41,843 nt of DNA, taken from CAZTZL01 sp964617625. GTDB lineage: Bacteria > Zhuqueibacterota > QNDG01 > DSAB01. Of the stretch, positions 34,601 to 41,843 are shown piece by piece (position 1 is the stretch's first letter; every line of letters begins with the position of its first letter). The stretch lies in assembly GCA_964617625.1 (NCBI GenBank), contig CAZTZL010000023.1:1-41843 (forward strand), given 5' to 3'. Below the pieces are notes generated by a model. The model was not told the DNA's origin, made no database searches, and saw nothing but the letters and a program-made list of their open reading frames with translations. Position numbers and translations under genes: made by a program.

Positions 34601-37600
34601 AACTTTTATTAAAACAGAACATTCCGATTCATCCCGCAAAAAAGAGTTATCTTCGCGTTGAAATATTGGGATTGTCCATTCCGGTATGGGGAATGGAAGA
34701 GATTGGCGGGGCGCTGTCGGAAGGATTTACTGAAGCCGATGAACTGGCGTTGGTCTATGGTTTGACCGGGAAAAGTTTGGAAACATTAAAACGGTTTCCG
34801 GAGGCCATCGAATATGAAAAGAAACGTCTTGATATTTTTCAAAAACGAAAGGATCGGCTGGCCCAGCGAATGACCTTGAATCGGCTGGGTTTGCTCAGTT
34901 TCTGTTTGAATCAGTTCGATGAGGCCTGGGATTATTTTTACCAATCCCGTGAATATTGTAAAAAACAGGAAGACACCAAAGGCCTGTTAATCAATACATT
35001 GAATTTGGGAAATGTCGCCATCGCAAATTATGAAATTCGCCATGATGTAACTCATGCCGTGGAAGCGAAAGCCTGTCTCGAAGAAGAATTAAACAGGCTG
35101 TCTTCAATCAGCGGAGACCGTGATCGGCTGTACCTCAATACCGCACTTGGCAACATTTTGGTGATCCAGGCCAAGGGACAGACAGAATCCGGAAAAAGTC
35201 TTGGTGTTGAAATCCGTGAAACACTTCTCAAAGTCGAGCTGCTCAAACAGGCGGAAAAGTATTTTCAAGATGCAGCCGAAGCAGCCCGGAAGTCAGGAAT
35301 GTGGAGGGAAGAGGGCATCCTCTACAAAAATATTGCAGAGGCGTGTGAAATGGCCGGAGATAATATTTCTGCCTATAATTACCTTGGAAAGAGCGATGCT
35401 ATTCTCAGAAAAAGCGGAGCCGAGGAATATCTCTGGAGAATTCAATACAGCCGGGCGCGCCTTGCCGAAAAAGTCAAAATTCTCTCCGCTGATAAAATGC
35501 AGGAACTTCCGGATCCGGTTGATCTCTATATGCAGAGTATGGAACAGTTAGAAGCGCTTCCTATCGAAGAAGAAGCAAGCGAAGAATTTTTATCAGACCG
35601 ATCCGACCGCTGGAACCTCTACACCGACGCCGCTAAAGCCTTAGTGAATCGCGGCCAGTTCAAAAAAGGCCTGGAAACCATTGAAAGGGGAAGGCAAAAA
35701 TTCGAAGCCGACCTGATTGCCAGGCATCCTCCTGTATTGAAACGGGAGCGTCATAAAGTGCTCTGGGGAAATCTGCGTTTTATCCGTTCCCGTCTGGGAG
35801 AATTGAATCAAAAAATCATCGAAGAAGAATCCAATAAAAACCGGGAAACTCTGATCTTAGAATGGAAGAATACTCGGATCAAATATTTAGACGAATATCA
35901 TGCACTCCTTGATGAGATTCAGGAAGAAGACGGTGTTCTTGCCTACCTTACCGGCGTACTGCCGGTAGATGTTGGAACTGTTCAATCACATCTAAAAGCG
36001 GGGAAATGTGTTTTAAATTATTTAATTTGTGAAGACAGGACGCTGCTGTGGACAATGGACAGAGACAGACTTCAGTTTACATTTTTGCCAATAAACGGAG
36101 ATTCATTGGTTGCGGACGTCGATCGGTTTCTTCAATGTATCAAAAAAGACAGCGCCGTCGATGTTGTCGGGGAAAGACTTTACCGGATGCTGGTCCGTCC
36201 TGTGGAACCGTTCATCGAAGATAAAACGGAAATATTGATCGTTCCAGACGGGATTTTGTGGCAGCTGCCTTTCGCAGCGCTACCCGGCGGGGACGGAAGA
36301 TTGTCCGACCTGTACACGTTTCATTACGCGCCAAGCCTTTTAACGTATCGATTGGCCAGAGAAAGAAGAAAGATCAACCAGGCGGACGGCCTTCTGATCG
36401 GAACACGAATGGATGAAGCTTTCTCCGGTTTAATGGAAAAGGCTATGCAAAAATCCACTCTTCTTCTGGGAAATCCCACCGAGGAGGAAGTCGATAGAGC
36501 AGCGTTATCCGCGGATATTGTTCAGCTGGAACGATGGATGGTGGCAAACGAGGATAATCCGCTTGAAGCTGCTGTTGTGTTGTTTCCCGATCCGGGCCAT
36601 GATGGATTTATAAAATCGGGAGAATTGTTTTCCTGGGATATGAGAGCTTCTGCAGTTCTTTTCCCGTTTACTATGGGGAAGACGAACCATCACTGGTTGA
36701 GTCAGCAAACATTCGTTCAGGGTTTACTTTATGCAGGTGTGCCTTCTGTGATCATGATGCGGTGGCCGGTGGATCGGGAAATTAAGGTCCAGTTTCTAAA
36801 AACATTTTATCAAAATATTCAGGAAATGCCGCTTATAGAAGCTCTGGCCGAAGCGCAAATTGCCGTGCGGAAAACCTGTCCTGACATTTATTCCTGGGGC
36901 GCTTTTCAGTTGATCGGATTCGAAGGAATGGGTCCGGCAGACCGCATGGCCTTTGCCAGAGACCGGCTGGTTGCAACAGTTATTAAAGGAAGGGCCTACG
37001 AAAATGCGAAAGAATATCCGGAAGCCATCCGGTCTTTTGAAAATGGACTAGATATGGCCCGCGCTGTTGATGATCCGGTCAGTATTCAGAGAATACAGAG
37101 TGAGATCATTCGTGTCTGCATAAAAGGCGCGATGTGGGACAAGGCCATCGCTTATCAGAAACAAGAGATCGAAAATCCGGAAGTCCTGGCCGATCAGGAA
37201 TCAGTTATCAAGAAGAAGCGGAATCTCGTTTCCTTTTATTTTCGTAACGGGCAGGTAAACGAAGCGGTGGCTGTTCAAAAAGAGATCATTCAGATTGTAC
37301 GGTCAGCGGAAATGGACGAACAACAGCTTGGCGCTCTCTATGAACAACTTGCCTTTATGTATGCTTCGGATCAGAATTACACTCAGGCCATTCAATGGGC
37401 GGACACGGCTTTTCAATATTATATCCGTGCAGGGGATGATTTGTCTCAGGGAAGAGCCTATATCATCAAAGGACGTTTTTTTCTTGAATCGGAGGAATAC
37501 TGGCAAGCACGAACCTTTCTGAATCTTGGGATTTCTGTGATCGATTCTTTTCTTGTTTCAGTTCCCGATAATGAGAAAGCGCTTTTTGAAAAGGCGTCCG

Positions 37601-39849
37601 GCTGCCAGCTTTTGGGAATTGCTCTTGAACGAATCGGTCAATATACCGAAGCAATCCGTTTACAGGAAGACGGAATCTCTATTTTTACGCAATTGAATCA
37701 ACCAACACAAATCGCTCAGGGGCATCAATATCTGGCGAATCTGTACTGGAAAACCGGAAATTACAGGGAGGCGCTGACCTTTCAAAGAGCGGCACTTGAA
37801 GATTTCGGGAAATTGGGAAACAGTCAACTCCTGTTGATGGGCAAAGCCACAATGGGATTGATTTACATGAGTCTTGGTGATTTGAAAAAGGCCAAGATCA
37901 CCGAACAGGAAGCATTCGATCTGGCTGTTTCCAACATGAGACAGATTGATCAGGCGACCATACTTAAAAATATGGGAATGATCGCTGTCCAGGAAGGCAA
38001 TGACAGTTATGCATACGGTTTGTTCCGGCAGGCCACACAGATCGACAGCGTACTGAAATATCAAAGCGGGCTGGCCTACGATTTCAAAAATATGGGAATG
38101 CTTCTTTCCCGGATGAACCGGCTGGATGAAAGCATAGCCACGCTTCAGAAATCCATTACAATTGCCCGGCAGTTAGGGGATCGCAGCAGTAGCGTGAGCG
38201 GTTATTATGGATTGGGTATGGCTTATGCGAAACGGGGAGAATACTCTCAGGCCAAATCGGTTCTGGACAAGGGATTGGAGGAGAGTCAGAATCTGGTCAT
38301 CCCCGATTTGTCATGGAGGCTGTACAGACAGCGTGCTTTGGTTCTGGCTTCAATGGGAAAACAACGTGAATCGCTGACCGATTTTAAAAACGCTATCGAA
38401 ATTGTCGAAAATATGCGGGCCGAGCTTCGGGTCGAGCAGTTGAAGCAGGGATTTTTTGACGACAAGAAGGATCTCTATGTCGATTTGATCCAATACCTTT
38501 CAAAAATAAATCAACCGGAAGAAGCTTTTCATTATGCGGAAAGAGCAAAATCCAGAAATTTTGTCGACCTTTTGGGAAATCAGGAATTAAAAACCGGCCA
38601 TTTTGGAAGTAATTTTCTAAAGAGAGAAAATGAAGCAAAGCTTTCCATTCGGGAGGCGCAGTTGCGGCTTTCGGTTTTACTGCAGCAAGATAATCCGCTG
38701 AAAACAATTCAGGACGAAAAGGTCTATTGGGAAAACCAGCTTTCCGAGAGAAGAAAAACCTATGAAGAATTGATCGTTCAGATGCAGATCGAGAATCCCG
38801 AATTAGCTTCTCTCGTCAGTGTCGATCCCTGGGATGTGGGGAAAATACAGAAACTGCTTCCTGACAGCACGGCACTGATCGAATATTTCGTTACTCCCAA
38901 ATCTCTATTTTGCTGGTTCGTTCGATCCGGCGAGGTTATTTTAAAACAGGTTGAAATTGATGAAACCAAATTGTTAGACTTGATCAAACAGTATCGTCAG
39001 ACGATTCAGGCCAATTTATCCGCTGACAGGGAAGCGCATGAGCTTTACCACTGGCTGATTGAACCCGTTGAAGACAAGCTTCGCTCTGTGCATCATCTTG
39101 TGATCGTTCCACACGCAGGACTGCACTATCTGCCGTTTGCTGCGCTTCAAAACCCGGCAGGCCGGTACCTTGTCGGGGATTATTCCATCTCTCTTGTTCC
39201 GAGCGCCACTGTTCTGGGGTACTGTATGGAGAAAAGAAAATCCATGCCTGACGAACCTTCCGTGCTGGCCATGAGCAATCCGGATCTGGGCGATCCGCGA
39301 TTCGATCTGATTTTTGCCGAAAAGGAAGTGCAAACCCTGAAACGGACATATGACCGTGTGGATGCCTATTTCGGTTCCGATGTGACCGAATCGAAAGTCC
39401 GGCAGACAGCGGGATTGCACGATATTCTTCATTTCGCCTGCCACGCCACATATGAATCGGAATCCCCTCTTTTTTCAGCATTGTTATTGACTCCGTCCGG
39501 AAATGATGACGGACGACTGGAGGTTCAGGAAATTTTTAATCTCGATCTGAATTGTGATCTGGTGACTCTGAGCGCCTGCGAGACCGGTTTGGGAAAGGTG
39601 ACAGAAGGAGATGAAATTATCGGTTTGGCCAGGGTGTTTATCTTTGCCGGCACACCTTCCATTATCACCAGTTTGTGGAAAGTGGACGATTTGGCCACGG
39701 CTGTTCTGATGAAGCGGTTCTACCGTTATCTGGAGCAGGGTTTTTCGAAAGCAGATGCTCTCCGGATGGCGCAGATTCATGTGAAAAATGTAGTTCAGGG
39801 ACATCCTGCCGCGTGGGCGGCATTTACATTGACAGGAGATTTTAGATGA
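31642..39849 (+). CDS. Giant exported TolB-propeller / TPR / pseudo-CHAT / TPR / CHAT protease
   Basis: The protein has 2735 residues. I start at GTG 31642, one base after the upstream stop, since it opens a signal peptide (about 1-21, ending VRSA); a longer frame would overlap the lipoprotein gene. Order: residues about 25-320, TolB/PD40 propeller (SPNGKWLAFTSDRSGN, WSPDGEKLAFFSKR, FSPDGKQIVFSSDR), with an EF-hand-like loop DTNRDGKITPQD at 249-260; about 360-1380, long TPR/alpha-solenoid; about 1444-1762, a first CHAT fold whose catalytic His is replaced by Trp1632 and whose Cys is absent near Pro1675-Phe1676; about 1770-2310, second TPR block; about 2394-2735, a second CHAT domain with His2601 (FACHA) and Cys2646 (LSACETG) intact. 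CHAT domains are caspase/separase-like cysteine proteases. The signal peptide argues for a periplasmic or surface role, not cytoplasmic defence. Function and substrate are unknown. Confidence 0.92.
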   Translation: MTIRRYILFLFILGFFSTVRSAEELSEIIQITTHPAVDFAPSVSPNGKWLAFTSDRSGNLDVWVKELPRGKTIRVTSHQAEDSYPVWSPDGEKLAFFSKRRDARGDIWMIRMDSRKSGEPVGDPIQVTSYLGVDRSPSFSPDGKQIVFSSDRDGQINLWVQELKTGRNKQLTFNGGTDPKWAPGSNWILFTSYRDDPNGDIYVITAESQKQPMAEETPVYPIIQSTSIEGKGNWTIDGKGIVFVRLNRDTNRDGKITPQDNGSLWQKTLASEELFAPDEKAFYTFPEIQITSGYYSDNFPCFNGTDLIVFSSSRNGGTDVWSIPAGGLPGRGQTAESQFFMAMTRFGEVTTPAALYQAVLGYRMVREYFPQDSAWVAKAMVQEAEILKVLEENEEARMILESVAQNYRVYRREVARAELKLATLSSLSVPERMELCKQAAENFTDIPSVAAEAWIILGDLYREIGENGQSFSAYGQVVRSYYDLRHWRAQAQLRIGDLLENEGQTETARQSYFAVLRDLNRVPLWRKRASDRLLAQIKGSVPEKIKAYQKIVQEASEFPDLKAEAQLRIGQSLTDDKQFTQAIREFEKVEEIVPEAVWAHAKSRILQAKAYGRIQDELRGVYLLEDVIQNYRTVEGGAYMFEAEDVLFDLLFTSAERLSVSGDYQLAASRYLKAMEIRPKEVRVHRGLIECMFQSGKINEVVREYEQKLKEHPTDPVYLYGLGLALSYQGERASEILKKSNQLLEASLAEDYRMIYPYRTLGFNYELLEKLSAAEKNKKYDFWGRTKRVATAPVRFLARMLPFQHRAKEAQYYEKAIEVLTAALELNNEKQDPQMEAMLSQNLANNFYHLGEFGYSKAYHYYHYRLELDTTFAYLLEKAVFYEQFGHCGIVAEEFEASDQYLKTAIRLYVELDREDDLLRTQHRLALLYHIAGRYEDAIDVYEKILESDLRYERWDEVERDYRNIAYQYHLLDEPEDVLKYAGKAEQLLLKQNIPIHPAKKSYLRVEILGLSIPVWGMEEIGGALSEGFTEADELALVYGLTGKSLETLKRFPEAIEYEKKRLDIFQKRKDRLAQRMTLNRLGLLSFCLNQFDEAWDYFYQSREYCKKQEDTKGLLINTLNLGNVAIANYEIRHDVTHAVEAKACLEEELNRLSSISGDRDRLYLNTALGNILVIQAKGQTESGKSLGVEIRETLLKVELLKQAEKYFQDAAEAARKSGMWREEGILYKNIAEACEMAGDNISAYNYLGKSDAILRKSGAEEYLWRIQYSRARLAEKVKILSADKMQELPDPVDLYMQSMEQLEALPIEEEASEEFLSDRSDRWNLYTDAAKALVNRGQFKKGLETIERGRQKFEADLIARHPPVLKRERHKVLWGNLRFIRSRLGELNQKIIEEESNKNRETLILEWKNTRIKYLDEYHALLDEIQEEDGVLAYLTGVLPVDVGTVQSHLKAGKCVLNYLICEDRTLLWTMDRDRLQFTFLPINGDSLVADVDRFLQCIKKDSAVDVVGERLYRMLVRPVEPFIEDKTEILIVPDGILWQLPFAALPGGDGRLSDLYTFHYAPSLLTYRLARERRKINQADGLLIGTRMDEAFSGLMEKAMQKSTLLLGNPTEEEVDRAALSADIVQLERWMVANEDNPLEAAVVLFPDPGHDGFIKSGELFSWDMRASAVLFPFTMGKTNHHWLSQQTFVQGLLYAGVPSVIMMRWPVDREIKVQFLKTFYQNIQEMPLIEALAEAQIAVRKTCPDIYSWGAFQLIGFEGMGPADRMAFARDRLVATVIKGRAYENAKEYPEAIRSFENGLDMARAVDDPVSIQRIQSEIIRVCIKGAMWDKAIAYQKQEIENPEVLADQESVIKKKRNLVSFYFRNGQVNEAVAVQKEIIQIVRSAEMDEQQLGALYEQLAFMYASDQNYTQAIQWADTAFQYYIRAGDDLSQGRAYIIKGRFFLESEEYWQARTFLNLGISVIDSFLVSVPDNEKALFEKASGCQLLGIALERIGQYTEAIRLQEDGISIFTQLNQPTQIAQGHQYLANLYWKTGNYREALTFQRAALEDFGKLGNSQLLLMGKATMGLIYMSLGDLKKAKITEQEAFDLAVSNMRQIDQATILKNMGMIAVQEGNDSYAYGLFRQATQIDSVLKYQSGLAYDFKNMGMLLSRMNRLDESIATLQKSITIARQLGDRSSSVSGYYGLGMAYAKRGEYSQAKSVLDKGLEESQNLVIPDLSWRLYRQRALVLASMGKQRESLTDFKNAIEIVENMRAELRVEQLKQGFFDDKKDLYVDLIQYLSKINQPEEAFHYAERAKSRNFVDLLGNQELKTGHFGSNFLKRENEAKLSIREAQLRLSVLLQQDNPLKTIQDEKVYWENQLSERRKTYEELIVQMQIENPELASLVSVDPWDVGKIQKLLPDSTALIEYFVTPKSLFCWFVRSGEVILKQVEIDETKLLDLIKQYRQTIQANLSADREAHELYHWLIEPVEDKLRSVHHLVIVPHAGLHYLPFAALQNPAGRYLVGDYSISLVPSATVLGYCMEKRKSMPDEPSVLAMSNPDLGDPRFDLIFAEKEVQTLKRTYDRVDAYFGSDVTESKVRQTAGLHDILHFACHATYESESPLFSALLLTPSGNDDGRLEVQEIFNLDLNCDLVTLSACETGLGKVTEGDEIIGLARVFIFAGTPSIITSLWKVDDLATAVLMKRFYRYLEQGFSKADALRMAQIHVKNVVQGHPAAWAAFTLTGDFR

Positions 39850-40649
39850 CGAATGAGATCGGATTGATGCTAAAAACGGCCGTGGATGCGGCAAAAATCG
39901 GAGGCGACATTTTAAAGAATGCTTTCGGAACGATCAGGCAGAATCAAATCGGACTGAAGGGTACCGGCGATTTTGTAAGTGAACTGGATCATCAATCCGA
40001 GCAGGCAATCATTAAATGTATTAAAAAAACTTTTCCGGATCATTCCATTCTTGCGGAAGAATCGGGCAGTACAGATGAAGGATCACAGGTGCAATGGTGC
40101 ATCGATCCTCTGGATGGGACCGCAAATTATATTCAGGGAATTGCCCATTTCAGCATTTCTATCGCGGTTCTACTGTCAAATGATGTTTTGCTTGGTATTG
40201 TTTACGATCCTATGCGTGATGAAATGTTCCATGCCGTCCGAAATGGAGGCGCCTTTTTGAACGGCCAGGAAATGCGGGTATCGGAGAAGGCCGATCTGTC
40301 CCGTGCCATGCTGGCGACCGGATTCCCCTGGCGGTCCAAGCCTCATATCGATTCGTATCAGTCTTCTTTCAAGGATCTATTTTCTAAAAGCGCGGGCATC
40401 CGGAGAATGGGTTCGGCTGCCATCGATCTGTCGTACACGGCTTGCGGCCGTTTTGACGGATTCTGGGAAATGGGGCTGAAATCATGGGATATCTCGGCCG
40501 GGATTCTGATGGTTCAAGAAGCGGGAGGTGTAGTTTCTGATTTCAACGGGCAGAACACTTATATGGATTCCGGAAATGTGGTTGCCAGCAATAAACGGTT
40601 ACATTCTATGATTGTTAATGTCACACGGAAACATCTGTCAAAAATATAA
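39846..40649 (+). CDS. suhB: Inositol-1-monophosphatase family protein
   Basis: Mg2+-dependent phosphatase of the SuhB/IMPase family; in other bacteria also a ribosome-assembly and antitermination factor. The 267 residues contain every metal-site motif: AEESGS (E71, E72), WCIDPLDGTANYIQG (D87, D90) and SWDISAG (D215). Length is exactly that of E. coli SuhB (267). The ATG overlaps the stop of the giant CHAT gene in an ATGA arrangement, so translation is coupled to it. That coupling is unusual for a housekeeping enzyme. Substrate could also be another sugar phosphate or PAP (CysQ type); IMPase is the best fit by motif and length. Confidence 0.93.
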   Translation: MTNEIGLMLKTAVDAAKIGGDILKNAFGTIRQNQIGLKGTGDFVSELDHQSEQAIIKCIKKTFPDHSILAEESGSTDEGSQVQWCIDPLDGTANYIQGIAHFSISIAVLLSNDVLLGIVYDPMRDEMFHAVRNGGAFLNGQEMRVSEKADLSRAMLATGFPWRSKPHIDSYQSSFKDLFSKSAGIRRMGSAAIDLSYTACGRFDGFWEMGLKSWDISAGILMVQEAGGVVSDFNGQNTYMDSGNVVASNKRLHSMIVNVTRKHLSKI

Positions 40650-40660
40650 CGAGCAATTTT

Positions 40661-40665
40661 GGAGG
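40661..40665 (+). promoter_or_regulatory. Ribosome binding site fixing the YjbQ start
   Basis: GGAGG lies eight bases before ATG 40674. It selects that ATG over the TTG at 40659, which would place the site inside the gene. Confidence 0.75.
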
Positions 40666-40673
40666 CAATAAAC

Positions 40674-41087
40674 ATGCGTTTTCATACGGAGTATCACTAT
40701 TTTAATACGAAAACAAAACGGGAATTGATCAATATCACTTCTCAGGTCGAGGAAGCCGTATCCAAATGTTCTATCAAGGAGGGAATGGCTCTGGTGTCGG
40801 CGATGCACATCACAGCAGGCGTGATTGTGAACGATCACGAACCCGGTTTGTGGCAGGATATCGACGAGTGGGTGGAAAAACTGGCCCCGTTTCGTGAGGA
40901 CTACCGCCATCACCGCACCGGAGAGACGAATGGGGATGCCCATTTAAAGAGCCTGCTCGTTCATCATCAGGTGATTCTTCCCATTACCGACGGTAAACTC
41001 GATCTTGGTCCCTGGCAACAGGTGTTCTATGCTGAGTTCGACGGGAGGCGAAAGAAGCGGCTGGTCATCAAGGTAATGGGGGAGTGA
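40674..41087 (+). CDS. yjbQ: YjbQ/UPF0047 family protein
   Basis: The protein has 137 residues from ATG 40674. The family pattern is clear: SAMHITAGVIVNDHEPGLW, then GDAHLKSLLVHHQVILPI, and a closing GPWQQVFYAEFDG. The histidines H of 'MHITAG', H of 'DHEPG' and H of 'DAHLKS' form the conserved polar pocket. Members have been annotated as secondary thiamine-phosphate synthases because they can give weak TMP synthase activity when overproduced, but the physiological reaction is not settled. Usual length is about 130-140. It is 24 bases after suhB in the same direction and ends before a bidirectional terminator. No thiamine genes are near. Confidence 0.93.
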   Translation: MRFHTEYHYFNTKTKRELINITSQVEEAVSKCSIKEGMALVSAMHITAGVIVNDHEPGLWQDIDEWVEKLAPFREDYRHHRTGETNGDAHLKSLLVHHQVILPITDGKLDLGPWQQVFYAEFDGRRKKRLVIKVMGE

Positions 41088-41156
41088 GGCAGGAAGGGAG
41101 GGGTGATCATTCACAGTCATTTCACAATTTCTTTTAACTATTTCCCTCTCCTTAAT

Positions 41157-41175
41157 CCTCTCCCTCAGGGAGAGG
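41157..41175. repeat. Perfect CCTCTCCC/GGGAGAGG hairpin
   Basis: Eight perfect pairs (41157-41164 with 41168-41175) close a TCA loop in the gap after yjbQ. A similar CCTCTCC lies just before it at 41145-41151. This C/T-rich palindrome is of a type often repeated between genes; it lacks a T run so it is not called a terminator. Confidence 0.5.
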
Positions 41176-41192
41176 AAATAATTCATAAAAGG

Positions 41193-41224
41193 AAAAAGCC
41201 GATTCGGGATTGAATCGGCTTTTC
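41193..41224. terminator. Bidirectional intrinsic terminator
   Basis: AAAAGCCGATTC (41194-41205) pairs perfectly with GAATCGGCTTTT (41212-41223), twelve pairs around a six-base loop, with A and T runs on opposite sides. It lies between the convergent yjbQ and the sorting-domain gene and can end transcripts from both strands. Confidence 0.88.
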
Positions 41225-41243
41225 ATTGTCGTCTATTTTATTG

Positions 41244-41843
41244 TTATCGCATCAGAGATATCTTTTTAACGTTGCGATACTCTTTTGTTTCAATACTCAG
41301 AAGATAGATACCCGAGGAAACCTTCCTGCCATCCTCATTCAGCCCCTGCCATGTTTCGGTATAATAGCCCGCTTCCTGATGTTTGTCCACTAATGTTTTG
41401 ACCCTTTTCCCGAGAGTGTTATAGATGCAGATCAAAACGTCCGTTTCTTCGGGAAGCTGGTAGCCGAATGTGGTTTCGGGATTGAACGGGTTGGGATAGT
41501 TCTGGGAGAGCGCAAATTCTCTTGGAACAGGTTTGATTCCTGTTGCACTGACAGGGCCCATAAAAATACTTTTTCCATCCATTGAGATCTCTTCAATCTT
41601 GTACCAGTAAATCACATTATCTTCGACTTCTCTGTCGATGTGGGTATACAGATTGGCAACCGAGGTGTTCCCGTGGCCCGGAATGAGAGTCGATGTGATT
41701 TTTTGATAACCGGAAATTTCCTGTTCACTTTTCCATACATGAAAACCCGCACAGTTGAGTTCACTTTCGGTCTGCCAGGTCAATGTGATGCCCGATTTCC
41801 GGCTGGCGGAAGCTTTCATGCTGGACAACTGGACAGGAAGAGA
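41244..41843 (-). CDS. C-terminal end of a secreted protein with type IX (FCB-type) sorting domain (5' end outside window)
   Basis: 199 residues are visible. The frame is open to the right edge; codons before the TTG at 41828 read SLPVQLSS, the usual 'LPV-x-L-x-S' lead-in of the fibronectin-like module that precedes sorting domains, so the gene is cut and no start is in view. The visible part has that module (TLTWQTESELNCAGFHVWKS, then IYWYKIEEI) followed by the sorting domain ALSQNYPNPFNPETTFGY, VKTLVDKHQEAGYYTETWQG, GIYLLSIE and a final basic KKISLMR. This marks a protein exported by a type IX-like route; what its catalytic or binding part does cannot be known from here. It is the only - strand gene and converges on yjbQ. 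Confidence 0.93.
   Translation of the reverse strand, partial: SLPVQLSSMKASASRKSGITLTWQTESELNCAGFHVWKSEQEISGYQKITSTLIPGHGNTSVANLYTHIDREVEDNVIYWYKIEEISMDGKSIFMGPVSATGIKPVPREFALSQNYPNPFNPETTFGYQLPEETDVLICIYNTLGKRVKTLVDKHQEAGYYTETWQGLNEDGRKVSSGIYLLSIETKEYRNVKKISLMR

Noticed and set aside
39016..39481. Overlapping - strand frames opposite the active CHAT domain
   Set aside because: Two antisense frames share the DNA of a strongly conserved catalytic domain; neither looks like a protein family.
31642..39849. CHAT protein as part of a CRISPR type III-E or gasdermin defence system
   Set aside because: No CRISPR array, Cas gene or gasdermin-like gene is in the window, and the protein has a signal peptide.

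Overview
The window reads as a chromosomal segment of a Gram-negative bacterium of the Fibrobacterota-Chlorobiota-Bacteroidota (FCB) superphylum, most like KSB1, Calditrichota or a similar candidate phylum. The signs are a C-terminal sorting domain with the NYPNPFNPETTF motif, a second FlgD/T9SS-like sorting tail, a PorV-type outer-membrane barrel, a CarboxypepD_reg-TonB receptor, and several large secreted multidomain proteins. This placement is an inference from protein style; there is no rRNA, tRNA, CRISPR array or intact insertion sequence in the window. Every complete gene is on the + strand; only the last, cut by the right edge, is on the - strand. Coding density is very high and no gene-free stretch exceeds about 165 bases.

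Layout. (1) 1-6981: the end of a giant surface protein with Ig/CARDB-like repeats and a sorting tail, then a PorV-like barrel fused to TPRs. (2) 6996-14700: a partner-switching module and two TCA genes. The first gene encodes one membrane chain carrying an RsbW-type kinase, a sensor, HAMP, a SpoIIE phosphatase, transposase-type helix-turn-helix (HTH) segments, an acidic linker and TPRs. After a sigma70-like promoter come a STAS antagonist with the same type of HTH, aconitase, and an isocitrate dehydrogenase with an inserted four-cysteine knuckle; an intrinsic terminator closes the unit. (3) 14808-22710: a lipoprotein, a peptidase-MA/beta-propeller/outer-membrane-barrel protein, DsbD and a TonB-dependent receptor. 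(4) 22818-26694: three small unrecognised genes, a REP-like palindrome, a KamA-family radical SAM enzyme and a UDP-sugar pyrophosphorylase. (5) 26712-31640: an MscS channel, an AsmA-like protein and a YdbL/DUF1318-like lipoprotein, recalling the E. coli ydbH-ynbE-ydbL lipid-homeostasis locus. (6) 31642-39849: a 2735-residue exported protein made of a TolB-like propeller, TPRs, a CHAT domain that has lost its catalytic dyad, more TPRs, and an intact CHAT protease. (7) 39846-41843: inositol monophosphatase, YjbQ, a bidirectional terminator and the convergent sorting-domain gene.

The strongest candidates for undescribed biology are the partner-switching pair in which both the kinase/phosphatase and its STAS partner carry a related transposase-type HTH (both contain ELNTEKYG), and the secreted tandem pseudo-CHAT/active-CHAT protein. 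The zinc-knuckle insertion next to the substrate serine of isocitrate dehydrogenase, in the same transcription unit as the STAS gene, is a third. All domain calls were made by eye from motifs; no searches were run.
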